NCBI RefSeq assembly: GCF_006539565.1
Contig: NZ_BJNG01000016.1
Span: 124,001-188,000 of the forward strand
DNA length: 64,000 nt
Source: Pseudonocardia hydrocarbonoxydans
Lineage (GTDB): Bacteria > Actinomycetota > Actinomycetes > Mycobacteriales > Pseudonocardiaceae
Reading direction: 5' to 3'
A model generated the notes under the pieces. The model saw only the letters and a list, made by a program, of their open reading frames with translations, was not told the origin of the DNA and did no database searches. Both the position numbers and the translations under genes were made by a program. Positions 11,917-21,543 of the stretch are shown piece by piece; position 1 is the first letter of the stretch, and each line of letters starts with the position of its first letter.

Positions 11917-14900
11917 TCACTCCGGCGCCGTGACGACCCCGTTCGCGGCGGCCCCTACGTCGGGGTCGGGGTGGGCGCGCAGGGCGTCGAGCCGCCGCAG
12001 CCAGCCCGCCGCCCACCCGGTGGCCGGACCGACCGCCGCCACCAGCGCGACGGCGAGCAGCCCGGCACCCGGGCCGTCGACGGCGGCCGCCGCGTCGACC
12101 CCTGCGGCGGCGTCGGCGGGCTCCCAGCCGGTGGTGTCGATCCCCGGGCCCGCGGCGAGCGCGGCCACCGGGCGGTCGGCGACGAGCCCGGCCAGTGCCA
12201 CCAGGTCGGGGACCAGGCCCGGCCCGGGGCCCACCAGCACGGCGAGCAGGCGGGCCGCGGCGGGCACCGTCTCCGGGTCGGCGGCCAGAAGGGCGGCGAC
12301 CTCCCGCACCGGGCCGGGGGTGCGCCGCGCGACCGTGCCCTGCGCGGCCAGCCCGTCGACGATCCGGGCCAGCCGTTGCCCCGCCGGGCGGTCGCGCCGT
12401 GCCCCGGGCGCCGGTCCGGGCACGGGGGCGGCGGCGTGCAGCGTCGCGACGGCCACCGGCACCAGGTCCGGCAGGACCGTCCAGACGTCGGGGCGCAGCG
12501 CCGTGGCGGCGGCGGCCCGCCAGGTGGCGGTGCCGCGCAGGTCGGTGAGCGCGGTGAGCAGGGCGTCGCGGGCGCCCGGGTCCCACGGCACCCAGTCCCC
12601 GACGGCGGCGAGCGCCGCGCGGGCGACGTCCGGCTCGGGATGCGCGACGACCCTGCGGACGAGCCCGGCGTGGCGCGCACGCAGGGCGGGCGCGGTGCGG
12701 GCGGGCGACGCGGCGAGCACGGCGAGTGCGAGGTGCCGGTCGCCGTCACCGGCCCGCGCGAACACCTCGAGGACGCGGTCGTCGGCGAGCCAGGGGCGCA
12801 GCGCCGACAGGACGGCGAGCCGCACGTCGCGGTGCTCCCCCGGCCGGGCCCATGCGGCGAGGAGCGTGTCGAGGGCGCCGTCGGGGCGGAACACCCGCTG
12901 CCAGCGCGCCAGCTCCTTGCGCGCCGTCACCTTCACCGGCACCTCCGGGACGGCGAGCAGCTCCGCGAGGCGGGCGGGCGCGACGTCGCGGGCGCACCGC
13001 GCGGCGGCGGGCAGGGCGACCCGGGCGCGGTCGGTGCCGATCTCGGGCAGCAGCCGCGCCAGGCCCTCCTCCGGTGCCCCGGCCCGGCCGAGCGCGGTGA
13101 GGGCCGCTTCCGCGACGAGCACGTCGGGATCGGCCGTCAGGTCGTCGACGCCGGTGGGGTCCAGCTCCGCGAGCCGGGCCGCGAGCCGGGCGCGGCGGTG
13201 GCGCACCAGCCCGGGATCGGCGAGCGCCGCCCGCAGCAGCCCCCGGTAGGTCTCGATCTGTGCCGGGCTCCAGCGCCGCAGGTCGCGGGCCCGCAGCTCG
13301 GGCAGCCACCACGCACCCCGGGTGCCGAACCGCCCGCGCAGCCGCCGGCCGGCCCGGTCGAGCACCCGTGCGGGGCGCCGGCGCACCAGCACGGCCAGCA
13401 CCGGCGGCAGCGTGATCGCCGAACGGTCCCGGGCGACGAGCTCCTCGGCGCGTGCGAGCCGGGTGCCCGGCGCGTCGAGCCAGGCCGCCACGGCGCGGCG
13501 CTGCACCCGGTCGTCGCGGACGGTGGTGGCCTCGGCGAGCAACTCCTGCAGCTCCGGGATGCCTCGGGCCCGCCTGCCCAGCCCGGTGGCCAGGCCGAGC
13601 ACCGCGGTCGGCTCACCGCGGCGCAGCGCGTCCCGCAGCCGCGGCAGCACCCGGGCGACGACGGCCCGCTCCTGCCCGCGCGGGAGCGCGCGCAGCGCCG
13701 GTCCCAGCAGGGCGTCGTGACGCCAGGCCCCCAGCCGGTCGATCGCGTCGAGCGCCCACCCGGCGACGGCCGACCCGTCCGGCCAGGGGTGCCCGAGCAG
13801 CCCGAACGCCACGCGGTGCAGCGCCGCCCGCGACGCTGCGGAGGTGTCGCCGGCGTCGACGGCGGCGGTGACCAGGGCGTCGAGCGCGGGCAGCACCGCG
13901 GCCTCGACGAGGGCGGGGCGGACCCGCGCGAGCGCGGCGAGCAGCCGGGCGCGCACCGGGTCCTGCTCGTGGGCGACACGGCGCAGCCCGGTGAGCACGG
14001 CGGTGAGGGTGCCCGGGTCGCCGGTGGCGGCGCCGGCACGCACCAGCAGCTCGTACCCGGCGGCGCGCCGCTCGGCGTCGGCGCTGCGGGTGGCCTCCTC
14101 CAGGACCGGCCGCGCATCGACGAACGGCAGCGACGCGCTCACCCGCAGCGTCGCCGCCGGGTCGTCGCGCACGGCCGGGAGGTCGAGCATCCGCCGGGCC
14201 TCGGCGTGGCGGCGGGCGTGCGGCAGCCGGGCCAGCTCGGCGTCGGACAGCACGTCGAGGGACCGGTCGCGCCCGGCGTGCGCGAGGTCGTACACCGCCT
14301 CGCGGCGGCGCGGCGGGAGGGCGTGCAGGACGGTGCGCAGCAGCCGCACGTCGGGGCCCGACTCCCGCAGCAGCGCACCGAGCTCGGCGTCGGGCAGCGC
14401 GGTGAGCCGGACGCGGGCCGAGCGGCCGGGCAGCCGCGTGGCGAGCTGCCCGACCCGCTCCGGTTCGGCGCGGACGAGCGCGGCCGCCCGCCCGGCGTCG
14501 ACGGCGAGCAACCGGTGCAGCCCGTGCAGCAGCACGGGCGGCAGCGGGCCGGTGAGCAGGCGTTCGGCGAGGTCGAGCACCACGTCGGGCCGCCGCCGCA
14601 GGAGCGCGCCGAGCAGCCCGGCCGACCCCTCCCACCACGATCGCCGCCGCTCGGGCCCGCGCTCCGCCAGCTCCGCACGCGCGTGGGCGGCGACCGCCTC
14701 GGCGTGCCGTCCGACCAGCGCACCCCAGCTCGTGACGGCGTGCGCGAGGCCCGGCAGCGCACCCGCGACCACGTCGGGCGAGCACCCGGGCAGCACCGCG
14801 GCGGCCTCGCCGTCCCCCCACCGCTCCCGCACCGCCGGGAGCAGCGCGTCGGCGACGTCCTCGTGACCCCCACGGCGCAGCCGCGCCGCGACGCGCGCAC

Positions 14901-15210
14901 GGTCGGCGAGCGAGCCGTGCGCGGCGACGGCGGCCAGCGCGGCCCCGGGCAGCGCGGCGGCGCGCAGCGCCCGTGCCCGGACACCGGGGTGGGGCGACCC
15001 GGTGGCCGCGGCGAGGTGTGCGGAGTCGCCGCAGGCCACCGCCATCGTGACCGCCAGGCCCGCCGCGTGGGCGTCGCCCGCGCCGAGCTCGGCCAAGAGG
15101 CGGGCCCGGGTGCCGGCGTCGGCGGACCGGGCCGTCGCCACGACGCGGCGCAGCCGCTCGTCGGGGTCGAGCCGGTCGACGTCGGCGAGCAGCCGGGCGG
15201 CGGCACTCAT
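11917..15210 (-). CDS. Large HEAT-like alpha-helical repeat protein coupled to the NurA-like gene
   Basis: This 1097-residue protein has no recognisable catalytic motif. It is built almost entirely of alanine/leucine/arginine-rich helical pairs, such as HPGVRARALRAAALPGA and PEPDVARAALAAVGDWV. The DPxVRxxA-type spacing is typical of HEAT/armadillo solenoids, which act as binding scaffolds. There is no signal peptide or membrane helix, so it is cytoplasmic. ATG at 15210 overlaps the stop of the NurA-like gene (ATGA), making it the last gene of a coupled sbcD-sbcC-nurA-like operon. A role as accessory or scaffold of that DNA-end complex is inferred from context only. It could instead be a general solenoid regulator. 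A much longer open frame upstream is rejected because it runs antisense-shifted through the NurA-like gene. Confidence 0.82.
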   Translation of the reverse strand: MSAAARLLADVDRLDPDERLRRVVATARSADAGTRARLLAELGAGDAHAAGLAVTMAVACGDSAHLAAATGSPHPGVRARALRAAALPGAALAAVAAHGSLADRARVAARLRRGGHEDVADALLPAVRERWGDGEAAAVLPGCSPDVVAGALPGLAHAVTSWGALVGRHAEAVAAHARAELAERGPERRRSWWEGSAGLLGALLRRRPDVVLDLAERLLTGPLPPVLLHGLHRLLAVDAGRAAALVRAEPERVGQLATRLPGRSARVRLTALPDAELGALLRESGPDVRLLRTVLHALPPRRREAVYDLAHAGRDRSLDVLSDAELARLPHARRHAEARRMLDLPAVRDDPAATLRVSASLPFVDARPVLEEATRSADAERRAAGYELLVRAGAATGDPGTLTAVLTGLRRVAHEQDPVRARLLAALARVRPALVEAAVLPALDALVTAAVDAGDTSAASRAALHRVAFGLLGHPWPDGSAVAGWALDAIDRLGAWRHDALLGPALRALPRGQERAVVARVLPRLRDALRRGEPTAVLGLATGLGRRARGIPELQELLAEATTVRDDRVQRRAVAAWLDAPGTRLARAEELVARDRSAITLPPVLAVLVRRRPARVLDRAGRRLRGRFGTRGAWWLPELRARDLRRWSPAQIETYRGLLRAALADPGLVRHRRARLAARLAELDPTGVDDLTADPDVLVAEAALTALGRAGAPEEGLARLLPEIGTDRARVALPAAARCARDVAPARLAELLAVPEVPVKVTARKELARWQRVFRPDGALDTLLAAWARPGEHRDVRLAVLSALRPWLADDRVLEVFARAGDGDRHLALAVLAASPARTAPALRARHAGLVRRVVAHPEPDVARAALAAVGDWVPWDPGARDALLTALTDLRGTATWRAAAATALRPDVWTVLPDLVPVAVATLHAAAPVPGPAPGARRDRPAGQRLARIVDGLAAQGTVARRTPGPVREVAALLAADPETVPAAARLLAVLVGPGPGLVPDLVALAGLVADRPVAALAAGPGIDTTGWEPADAAAGVDAAAAVDGPGAGLLAVALVAAVGPATGWAAGWLRRLDALRAHPDPDVGAAANGVVTAPE

Positions 15211-16184
15211 GCCGGGGCCGGCACGCCCGCGGCCCGGCGCAGCGCCCGGTAGAGCAGCGCGGGCTCGCCCAGGCGCCGGCGCAGCGCACGCTCCAGGCCG
15301 GCGATCGGGTAGAGGTTCTGCGGCGCGCGGGAGTCCTTGTAGGCGACCGAGGCGAACCGCGGGAGCGTGACCTGGCTCAGGTCGGCCAGCGCCACCGCCA
15401 GCTCGACGGGCACCTCGCCGCCGCACTCGATCCGTACGATCCCCGCCCACGGCGCGCCCGCCGGACCGGGCAGCCGCAGGTACCAGGTGTGGCGGTGCAG
15501 CGCGCGGTCGCTCTCGGGCTGCTCCAGCCGGAACACCGGCGTGCGGCGGCCCGGGCCCAGCGCGGCGACGACCCCGCCGAGCGCGGGCGGCAGGTAGGTG
15601 CGCGCGTGCGTCTTGACCAGCCCGATCGCCCGCGGCAGGTGGAGGCGGCCGAGCGCCCCGTCGACGACGACCAGGTCGTCGTCGCCGCCGTGCGCGTCGC
15701 GGACCGCCGCGGCGACCAGCAGCTCGGTCTCCTGCATCCGCGTCTGCACCGCGACGCTCAGCGCCACGCCGGGGTCCTGACCCGGGCGGCCGGGCTCGAC
15801 GCGGGTGCAGGCGTAGGTGCCCGCCGGGGTGACGACGTCGGCCCCGTCGGCCGAGCTGGTGACCAGCGAGCGGCGCACCCGCGCCTCCACCAGGTGCGCG
15901 CCGTCGTCGTCGCAGCAGCACACGACGCCGGCCGCGTAGGACGCGCACAGCGCCGGTGACGCCGTGCCGTCGCCCTCGTCGACCCACACCTGCGCGTCGG
16001 TGCGCCGGACCCCGTCGACGAACAGCACCCGCGACGGCGCGACCAGGCCGGGCTGCGGCTCGACCGGCCCCCAGTCGTCGGCGGCCCGCTCCAGCCCGAC
16101 CACCGCCTCGACCCGCGAGGGCTCCAGGTCGGTGCCGACACTGGTGCCGTAGGACGGGTCCCACGGGTCGACGGTGAACTTCAC
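15207..16184 (-). CDS. nurA: NurA-like 5'-3' nuclease candidate
   Basis: The 325-residue product matches the layout of NurA, the nuclease partner of the HerA translocase that resects DNA ends. An early acidic strand VLFVDGVRRTDAQVWV (Asp57) resembles NurA motif I (hhDGSxR). A second strand DLVVVDGALGRL (Asp175) resembles the hhxDGxL motif. These are followed by IGLVKTHARTYLP (Lys191) and a C-terminal YKDSRAPQNLYPIAGLERAL segment. The histidine often seen near the C-terminus of archaeal NurA is not obvious, so the assignment is provisional. The GTG start overlaps the sbcC stop and the TGA overlaps the next gene's ATG. Being encoded between Rad50-like and HEAT-like genes, with a HerA-like gene nearby, strongly supports a DNA-end role. 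Confidence 0.68.
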   Translation of the reverse strand: MKFTVDPWDPSYGTSVGTDLEPSRVEAVVGLERAADDWGPVEPQPGLVAPSRVLFVDGVRRTDAQVWVDEGDGTASPALCASYAAGVVCCCDDDGAHLVEARVRRSLVTSSADGADVVTPAGTYACTRVEPGRPGQDPGVALSVAVQTRMQETELLVAAAVRDAHGGDDDLVVVDGALGRLHLPRAIGLVKTHARTYLPPALGGVVAALGPGRRTPVFRLEQPESDRALHRHTWYLRLPGPAGAPWAGIVRIECGGEVPVELAVALADLSQVTLPRFASVAYKDSRAPQNLYPIAGLERALRRRLGEPALLYRALRRAAGVPAPA

Positions 16185-19100
16185 AGGTTCTCCCGCGCGA
16201 CCGACGACGTGCGCTGGTCGCGTGCCACCCGGAACCGGACCGGTACCCGCTCGGCCAGCGCCGGGACGTGCGTGACGACCCCGACCATCCGGTCGCCGCG
16301 GGCCGCGAGGTTCTCCAGGGTGCTCGCGACGACCTCCAGGTTGGCCTCGTCGAGCGTGCCGAACCCCTCGTCGAGGAAGATCGACTCCAGGCGGGCCGCG
16401 CCGCGCGCCGCGAGCCCGGACATCTGCGCCGACAGCGCCAGCGCCAGCGCCAGGCTGGCCTGGAACGTCTCCCCGCCGGAGAGGGTCTTCACCGGGCGGC
16501 GCGCGTCGGCGTCGGCGTGGTCGATCACCAGGAACTCGCCGTGGTCGTGGGTGAGGGCGAACTGCCCGCCCGACAGCTCGGCGAGGCTCCGGGAGGCGTC
16601 GGCGACCAGCGCGTCGAGCGCGGAGGCCACCAGCCAGCGGGGGAACCCGTCGGAGCGCAGGAGCCCGCCGAGCATCTTCGCGACCTGCCCCGCCTCCTCG
16701 GCGGCGTCGCGGTCGGCGGCGAGACCCGCCGCGGTGGCCCGGCGCTCGGCCAGCCGCGCGAGCACCCCCCTGGCCCGCTCGACGGCCGCGGCCACCGTGG
16801 GGCGCGCCGCCCCCGCGTCGGGCCGGGGGTCGGTCGCGGCGCCGGCCGCGGACGGCGGGCGGGACGGCCCGGTCCCGGCGGGCAGCAGTACCAGGTCGTG
16901 GGCCGCCAGGTCGTCGACGATCGCGCGGACGGCGGCGTCCCGCGTCTCCCGGGCGGTGCGGGCGGCGGCGTCGGCCGCGGTCCAGGCGGTACGCCGGTCG
17001 GCGGCGGCCGCGGACGCCCAGCCCGCGAGCACGCCCCAGGCGGCGCCCAGGTCGTCGCCGGTGACGGCGGGGGCACCGAGGGGCACCAGCGGGTCGCGCG
17101 CCGCGCGCAGCGCCGACCAGGCCGCCCCGACCTCCTCGGCCACCTGCGCGGCGTCACGTTCCGCCGCGCGCAGGGCCGTGCGGGCCCCGCGCAGCGCGGC
17201 GTCGGAGGAGCGGGCGGCCTCATCCAGCGCGGTGCGGCGCTGCAGCGCGCGGGCGGCGTCGGCGTCGGAGGGGGCTCCCTGCAGCGCCGCGCGCAGCTCG
17301 CCGAGGCGCGCCTGCACGCCGTCGACGGCCCCGCGGGCCTCCTGCTCGGCGCGGGCCGCGGCGGTCTCCTCGGCGCGCCGGTCGGTGGCGGCGCGGTCGG
17401 CGGCGTGCAGCGCGCTCCCCGCGGCGTCGGCCTCCCCCTCCGCCGCGGCGACGGCGGCCCGGGCGTCGCCCAGCGCGGCGTCGCGGTCGGCGGCCTGCCC
17501 GGACGCCCAGGTGACCAGCGCCGTCCAGCCGGTGACGACGTCGTCGTCGGGGACCGCGGGGGCCCCGAACGGCACGAGCGGATCGCGGGCGGCGCGCAGC
17601 GCGGCGGCCGCGCCCCGGGTGTCGGCCCCAACGGCCTCGACCTCGCGCGCCTCGGCCTCGCGGGCACGGCGCGCGGTGCGGACCGCGGCGTCGGCGTCGC
17701 GGACCGCGCGCTCGGCCTCGTCGAGCGCGGCGAGGCGGTCCTCGACGGTGGCGGCGTCGGGCTCCGGGCGCAGGCGGGCCACGGCGGCGTCCAGCCGGTC
17801 GGCCTCGGCCGCGGCACGCGCCGCCGCCGCGGCGAGCGCCGCCTCCTCGGCCCGGGCGGCCTCGTGCGCCGCCGCCGCGGCCGTGACGGCCTCCTCGGCC
17901 CCCGGGTCGGCGGGGGCCCCGGCCGGCGGCAGCGCGGCCACCGCCTGCGCGCACACCGGGCACGGCTCCCCCACGGCGAGCGCGGGGCGCAGGGCCGCGG
18001 CCAGGTCGGCCCGCTGGCCCTCGGCCCGGCGGGCCTCGGCGTGGTCGAGCGCGTGCCGGGCCGTCCGCACCCGCTCGGCGGCGGCCGCGACGGCCCGTTC
18101 GGCGTCGGCCCGGGTCGTGGCCGCCACCTGCTGCTCCGCGGCGAGCGCCGCGCGTTCGGCGTGCTCACGGCGCGCCTGCTCCAGCGGGCCGCGCGCGGGG
18201 GCCGCGTCGAGCGCCTCACGGGCGCGGGCGTCGACCGCCTCGGCGGCGGCGAGCGCGGCGTCGGCCTCGGCCAGCGCCGCGGCGGCGGCGCTGCGGCGCC
18301 GGCCCAGCGCGTCGAGCCCGGCCGGGACCGCGAGGGCGCGCAGGCCGTCGCGTTCGGCGATCAGGCGGCGGACGGTGTCGGCCGCCGCGGCCGCGGCCGT
18401 GGCGGCGGCGTCGCGGGCGGCGCGGGCGGCGTCGAGCGCGGTGCGGGCGTCGGCGGCGTCGCGGGCGGCCGTGTCGTAGACGGCGAGCGCCTTGGCGTGC
18501 CGGTCGCGCAGGCCCGGCAGGTCGCCGGTGAGCGCGGCGAGCTCGGCGTGCCGGGTGCGGGCGAGCTCCAGCGGCCCGCGCTCCGGCGCCGCGGCCAGTG
18601 CGTCGCGGGCCGCGGTGTCGGCCTGCTCGGCCGAGGAGTGGGCGGCGCCGGCCGCGGTGAGGGCCGCGGCGGTGGCGGCACGGCGGGCGTCGAGACCGGC
18701 GAGGTCGTCGGGAGCGGTGAGCGCCGCGAGCACGGTGCCCTCGGCGCGGATCCGCGCGGCGTCGGCCTCGGCCTCGGCCTGGGCCGCGGCGGCCGCCTCG
18801 ACCTGCGGCACCAGCGCGTCGACCCGCCCGGCCAGCGCCACCAGCGCCTCGACGCGCTCCCGCGCGGCCGCCTCGGCCTCCGCCGTGGCGTCGGCGTAGC
18901 CGCCGAGCTGCTCGGCCAGCACCTCGGCGCGCTGGCGCTGCGCGGCGGACTCGCTGTTGGCCTCCCGCGCGATCTGGTCGTAGAGGCCGAGCCCGAGGAT
19001 GCGCACCAGCTTCTCCTGGCGCTTGCGGGGCTCGGTGTGCAGGAACTCCGCGAAATCGCCCTGGGGCAGCACGACGCAGGTCGTGAAGTCGCCGAAGGGC

Positions 19101-19528
19101 AGCCCCAGCAGCTCCTCCACCGCCGTGGTGACGCCGCCGGCGCCGTCGGCCAGCGGCTCGGTCTCCTCGTCGACGCCCGCCGTGCCCGACGGGTCACGCA
19201 GCCGCTCCAGCCGCGCCGAGCGCACCGACACCGACCCCGACGCGGCCCGGCGCAGCTCCCGCGCGGCCACGTAGCGCGCCCCGCCGACGTCGAACACCAG
19301 CTTGACCGTGCCCCGCCCGGCCGTCGGCGCCAGCGCCAGCGCCACCGTGCGCTGGTTGTCCCAGCGGGGCACCGAGCCGTAGAGGGCGAAGGTGATCGCG
19401 TCGATGATCGTGGACTTGCCCGACCCGGTGGGCCCGACCAGCGCGAAGTACTCCGCGTCGGCGAAGTCGACGACCGTGGGCTCGCGGAACGCGGCGAACC
19501 CGTCGAGCTCCAGGCGGACCGGCCTCAC
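16181..19528 (-). CDS. sbcC: SbcC / Rad50-like SMC-family ATPase
   Basis: SbcC pairs with SbcD as an ATP-driven nuclease complex that opens hairpins and blocked DNA ends. The 1115-residue product has Walker A ALVGPTGSGKSTIIDAITFA near the N-terminus. Long alanine/glutamate/arginine-rich coiled coils flank a zinc-hook GEPCPVCAQ (Cys523 and Cys526) at mid-protein. The C-terminal half holds signature VKTLSGGETFQASLALALA and Walker B LESIFLDEGFGTLDEANL. All ATPase parts look intact. The GTG start overlaps the sbcD stop (GTGA), and its own stop overlaps the GTG of the NurA-like gene. The longer upstream frame is rejected because it overlaps sbcD out of frame. Confidence 0.95.
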   Translation of the reverse strand: MRPVRLELDGFAAFREPTVVDFADAEYFALVGPTGSGKSTIIDAITFALYGSVPRWDNQRTVALALAPTAGRGTVKLVFDVGGARYVAARELRRAASGSVSVRSARLERLRDPSGTAGVDEETEPLADGAGGVTTAVEELLGLPFGDFTTCVVLPQGDFAEFLHTEPRKRQEKLVRILGLGLYDQIAREANSESAAQRQRAEVLAEQLGGYADATAEAEAAARERVEALVALAGRVDALVPQVEAAAAAQAEAEADAARIRAEGTVLAALTAPDDLAGLDARRAATAAALTAAGAAHSSAEQADTAARDALAAAPERGPLELARTRHAELAALTGDLPGLRDRHAKALAVYDTAARDAADARTALDAARAARDAAATAAAAAADTVRRLIAERDGLRALAVPAGLDALGRRRSAAAAALAEADAALAAAEAVDARAREALDAAPARGPLEQARREHAERAALAAEQQVAATTRADAERAVAAAAERVRTARHALDHAEARRAEGQRADLAAALRPALAVGEPCPVCAQAVAALPPAGAPADPGAEEAVTAAAAAHEAARAEEAALAAAAARAAAEADRLDAAVARLRPEPDAATVEDRLAALDEAERAVRDADAAVRTARRAREAEAREVEAVGADTRGAAAALRAARDPLVPFGAPAVPDDDVVTGWTALVTWASGQAADRDAALGDARAAVAAAEGEADAAGSALHAADRAATDRRAEETAAARAEQEARGAVDGVQARLGELRAALQGAPSDADAARALQRRTALDEAARSSDAALRGARTALRAAERDAAQVAEEVGAAWSALRAARDPLVPLGAPAVTGDDLGAAWGVLAGWASAAAADRRTAWTAADAAARTARETRDAAVRAIVDDLAAHDLVLLPAGTGPSRPPSAAGAATDPRPDAGAARPTVAAAVERARGVLARLAERRATAAGLAADRDAAEEAGQVAKMLGGLLRSDGFPRWLVASALDALVADASRSLAELSGGQFALTHDHGEFLVIDHADADARRPVKTLSGGETFQASLALALALSAQMSGLAARGAARLESIFLDEGFGTLDEANLEVVASTLENLAARGDRMVGVVTHVPALAERVPVRFRVARDQRTSSVARENL

Positions 19529-20679
19529 GTCGAGATCCGGTCGTGCAGCGTGCGGAACAGCGACTCGACCCGCGGGTCGGCGACCCCGCGCGTGCCCAGG
19601 TACTCCGAGAACAGCTCGGCCGGGCTCCGCTCGGCACCCCCGCCAGAGGGCCGCGACGCCTCGGGGACGGCCGCGAACTCCGGGTCGATCCGCACCTCCA
19701 GCGCGTTCGGCAGCACCGCCGTCACCTCCTCCCGCAGCCCGGCCCGCGCGGGCTCGGTCACCCACACCCTCAGCCAGTCGTCGCCGACGGTCTCAGACAG
19801 CACCGACAGTTCCGCGACGGTGCCGCGCACGGTGCGCAGCCGGCGCCCCGAGGTGACCGGGATGTCGGTGATCCGCGCGGGCGTCGACGGGGTGGCCTCG
19901 ACCAGGCAGACGACCGGCTCGTTCTCCTGCTCCCCGAAGTCGACGGCCAGCGGCGCCCCCGAGTAGTGGACGGGGCACGGTGCCTCCATCCGCTGGCGGC
20001 GGTGCAGGTGTCCGAGCGCCACGTAGTGCGCCTCGATCGGGAAGATGCTCGCGGGCACCGCGTACTCGAAGATCGACTGGGCGGTGCGCTCGCCGCCGCC
20101 GAAGCGGCCGTTGAGCACGGTCAGGTGGGCCATGACGAGGTTGACCCCGCCGTCGTCGAACCCGGCGGTGAGGGAGGCGAGGACGTCGCGCAGGTTCTGG
20201 TCGTAGGCGTTCGTGTTCTCCCCGGCGGTGCGCGCGACCAGCTCGGCGGCGCGCACGGCGTAGCGCTGCGACAGGAACGGCAGCACGGCGACGGTGACGC
20301 GCTCGCCCGTCGACCGCGCGGTGAACCGCACGACCCCGCCCTTCTCCGCGGTGCGCACCTCGCCGACGAGGGTGATCCCGGCCTCCTGCGCGAGCGGGCG
20401 GTAGGCGTCGAGGGCGCGGGCGTGGTCGTGGTTGCCGGCGATGGCGACGACCTGCGTGCCCTCCTTCGCCAGCCCCATCAGCGTGCGCACGACCAGCCGC
20501 TGCGCCTCCGCGGAGGGGGCCGCGGTGTCGTAGAGGTCGCCCGCGACGAGCACCGCGTCGACCTGCTGCTCCCGGGAGATCGCGACGATCTCGCGCAGCA
20601 CCTGCTCCTGCTCGTCGAGCCGGGAGCGGCCCTTCAGCGTCTTGCCGACGTGCCAGTCCGCCGTGTGCAGGAAGCGCAT
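19525..20679 (-). CDS. sbcD: SbcD / Mre11-like exonuclease subunit
   Basis: This is the calcineurin-like metallophosphoesterase nuclease of the SbcCD complex. The 384-residue product starts MRFLHTADWHVG, giving the DxH metal ligands Asp8 and His10. Further motifs are VAGDLYD (Asp48), IAGNHDH (Asn83, His84, Asp85), VMAHLTV and ALGHLHRRQ, so the two-metal site is complete. The C-terminal capping region follows. The ATG at 20679 starts the conserved sequence; the longer open frame upstream is antisense to the VOC gene's promoter region. It is the first gene of a four-gene operon in which every junction is a 4-base overlap. The 93-base gap to the divergent VOC gene must hold the operon promoter. 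Confidence 0.96.
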   Translation of the reverse strand: MRFLHTADWHVGKTLKGRSRLDEQEQVLREIVAISREQQVDAVLVAGDLYDTAAPSAEAQRLVVRTLMGLAKEGTQVVAIAGNHDHARALDAYRPLAQEAGITLVGEVRTAEKGGVVRFTARSTGERVTVAVLPFLSQRYAVRAAELVARTAGENTNAYDQNLRDVLASLTAGFDDGGVNLVMAHLTVLNGRFGGGERTAQSIFEYAVPASIFPIEAHYVALGHLHRRQRMEAPCPVHYSGAPLAVDFGEQENEPVVCLVEATPSTPARITDIPVTSGRRLRTVRGTVAELSVLSETVGDDWLRVWVTEPARAGLREEVTAVLPNALEVRIDPEFAAVPEASRPSGGGAERSPAELFSEYLGTRGVADPRVESLFRTLHDRIST

Positions 20680-20772
20680 GGGGCGACGATCGCACCCTTC
20701 GGCCGACGCGTTCTGTCGGGGGTCGGTGCCACTCTGTCCGCCGTCGCCCGTCCCCGACCGAGGGAGTCCCCG

Positions 20773-21543
20773 ATGCCCACCCGTGACACCGCATGGCCGG
20801 CCGGCACGCCGTGCTGGGTCGATCTCGCAGTCCCCGACCTGCCCGCCGCCACCGCCTTCTACGGCGCGGTGCTGGGGTGGGAGTTCGTCGACACCGGGGA
20901 GGAGTTCGGCCACTACACGCTCGCGCAGGTCGGCGGCCGCAGCGCCGCCGCGATCGCTCCCGTCCAGCCCGGTCAGCCATCCGGATCGACGCTGTACCTG
21001 GCCAGCGACGACGTCGACGCCACCGCGAAGCTGGTGGCCGAGCACGGTGGCACGGTCGCCGTCGAGCCGTTCGACGTGTCCGGCATGGGAAGGATGGCCG
21101 TCGCGCTCGACGCGTCCGGCGCCGCGTTCGGCATCTGGCAGCAGGCCGGGATGATCGGGGCGGAGGTCTACAACGAACCCGGCTCGCTGATCTGGGAGGA
21201 CGCCCGCCTCACCGACGCCGCGGCCGGCCAGGCCTTCTACGCCGCGGTGTTCGGCCACACCTTCGGCGCCGTGCCCGGCGCGCCCGACGACTACGTGACC
21301 TTCGCCGTCGACGGCGAGGTCGTCGGCGGCATGGGCGGCATGATGGGCGCCCCCGAGGGCACGCCCAGCCACTGGCTGCCCTACTTCATGGTGTCCGACG
21401 TCGACGCCGCGCTGGCCGCGGTCGGCTCGGGCGGCGGCACGGTGCTGATGGAGGCCACCGACACCCCGTTCGGCCGGATGGGCATCGCGACGGACCCCTT
21501 CGGCGCCACCTTCGCCCTGCACGGCGGGATGCCGGCCGCCTGA
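20773..21543 (+). CDS. Two-domain VOC (glyoxalase/bleomycin-resistance fold) protein
   Basis: The 256-residue protein carries two VOC domains. The first is about residues 10-125 (PCWVDLAVPDLPAATAFYGA ... MAVALDASGAAFGIWQ) and the second about 135-255 (SLIWEDARLTDAAAGQAFYA ... GRMGIATDPFGATFALH). It resembles the actinobacterial Cfp30B-like antigen/hydroxylase group, whose substrate is uncertain. Each domain ends in the usual DPxGAxFxL-type strand, but the metal ligands cannot be assigned with confidence. ATG at 20773 follows GAGGGAG at normal spacing. It is transcribed opposite to its neighbours and splits the HerA-like gene from the sbcD operon; nothing ties it functionally to DNA repair. 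Confidence 0.88.
   Translation: MPTRDTAWPAGTPCWVDLAVPDLPAATAFYGAVLGWEFVDTGEEFGHYTLAQVGGRSAAAIAPVQPGQPSGSTLYLASDDVDATAKLVAEHGGTVAVEPFDVSGMGRMAVALDASGAAFGIWQQAGMIGAEVYNEPGSLIWEDARLTDAAAGQAFYAAVFGHTFGAVPGAPDDYVTFAVDGEVVGGMGGMMGAPEGTPSHWLPYFMVSDVDAALAAVGSGGGTVLMEATDTPFGRMGIATDPFGATFALHGGMPAA

Noticed and set aside
11821-15252. A 1143-codon + strand open frame
   Set aside because: It is antisense to the HEAT-like gene and extremely Gly/Arg/Pro-rich without recognisable domains.
16181-19765. SbcC start at 19765
   Set aside because: That extension overlaps sbcD out of frame; the conserved Rad50-like N-terminus begins at the GTG at 19528.
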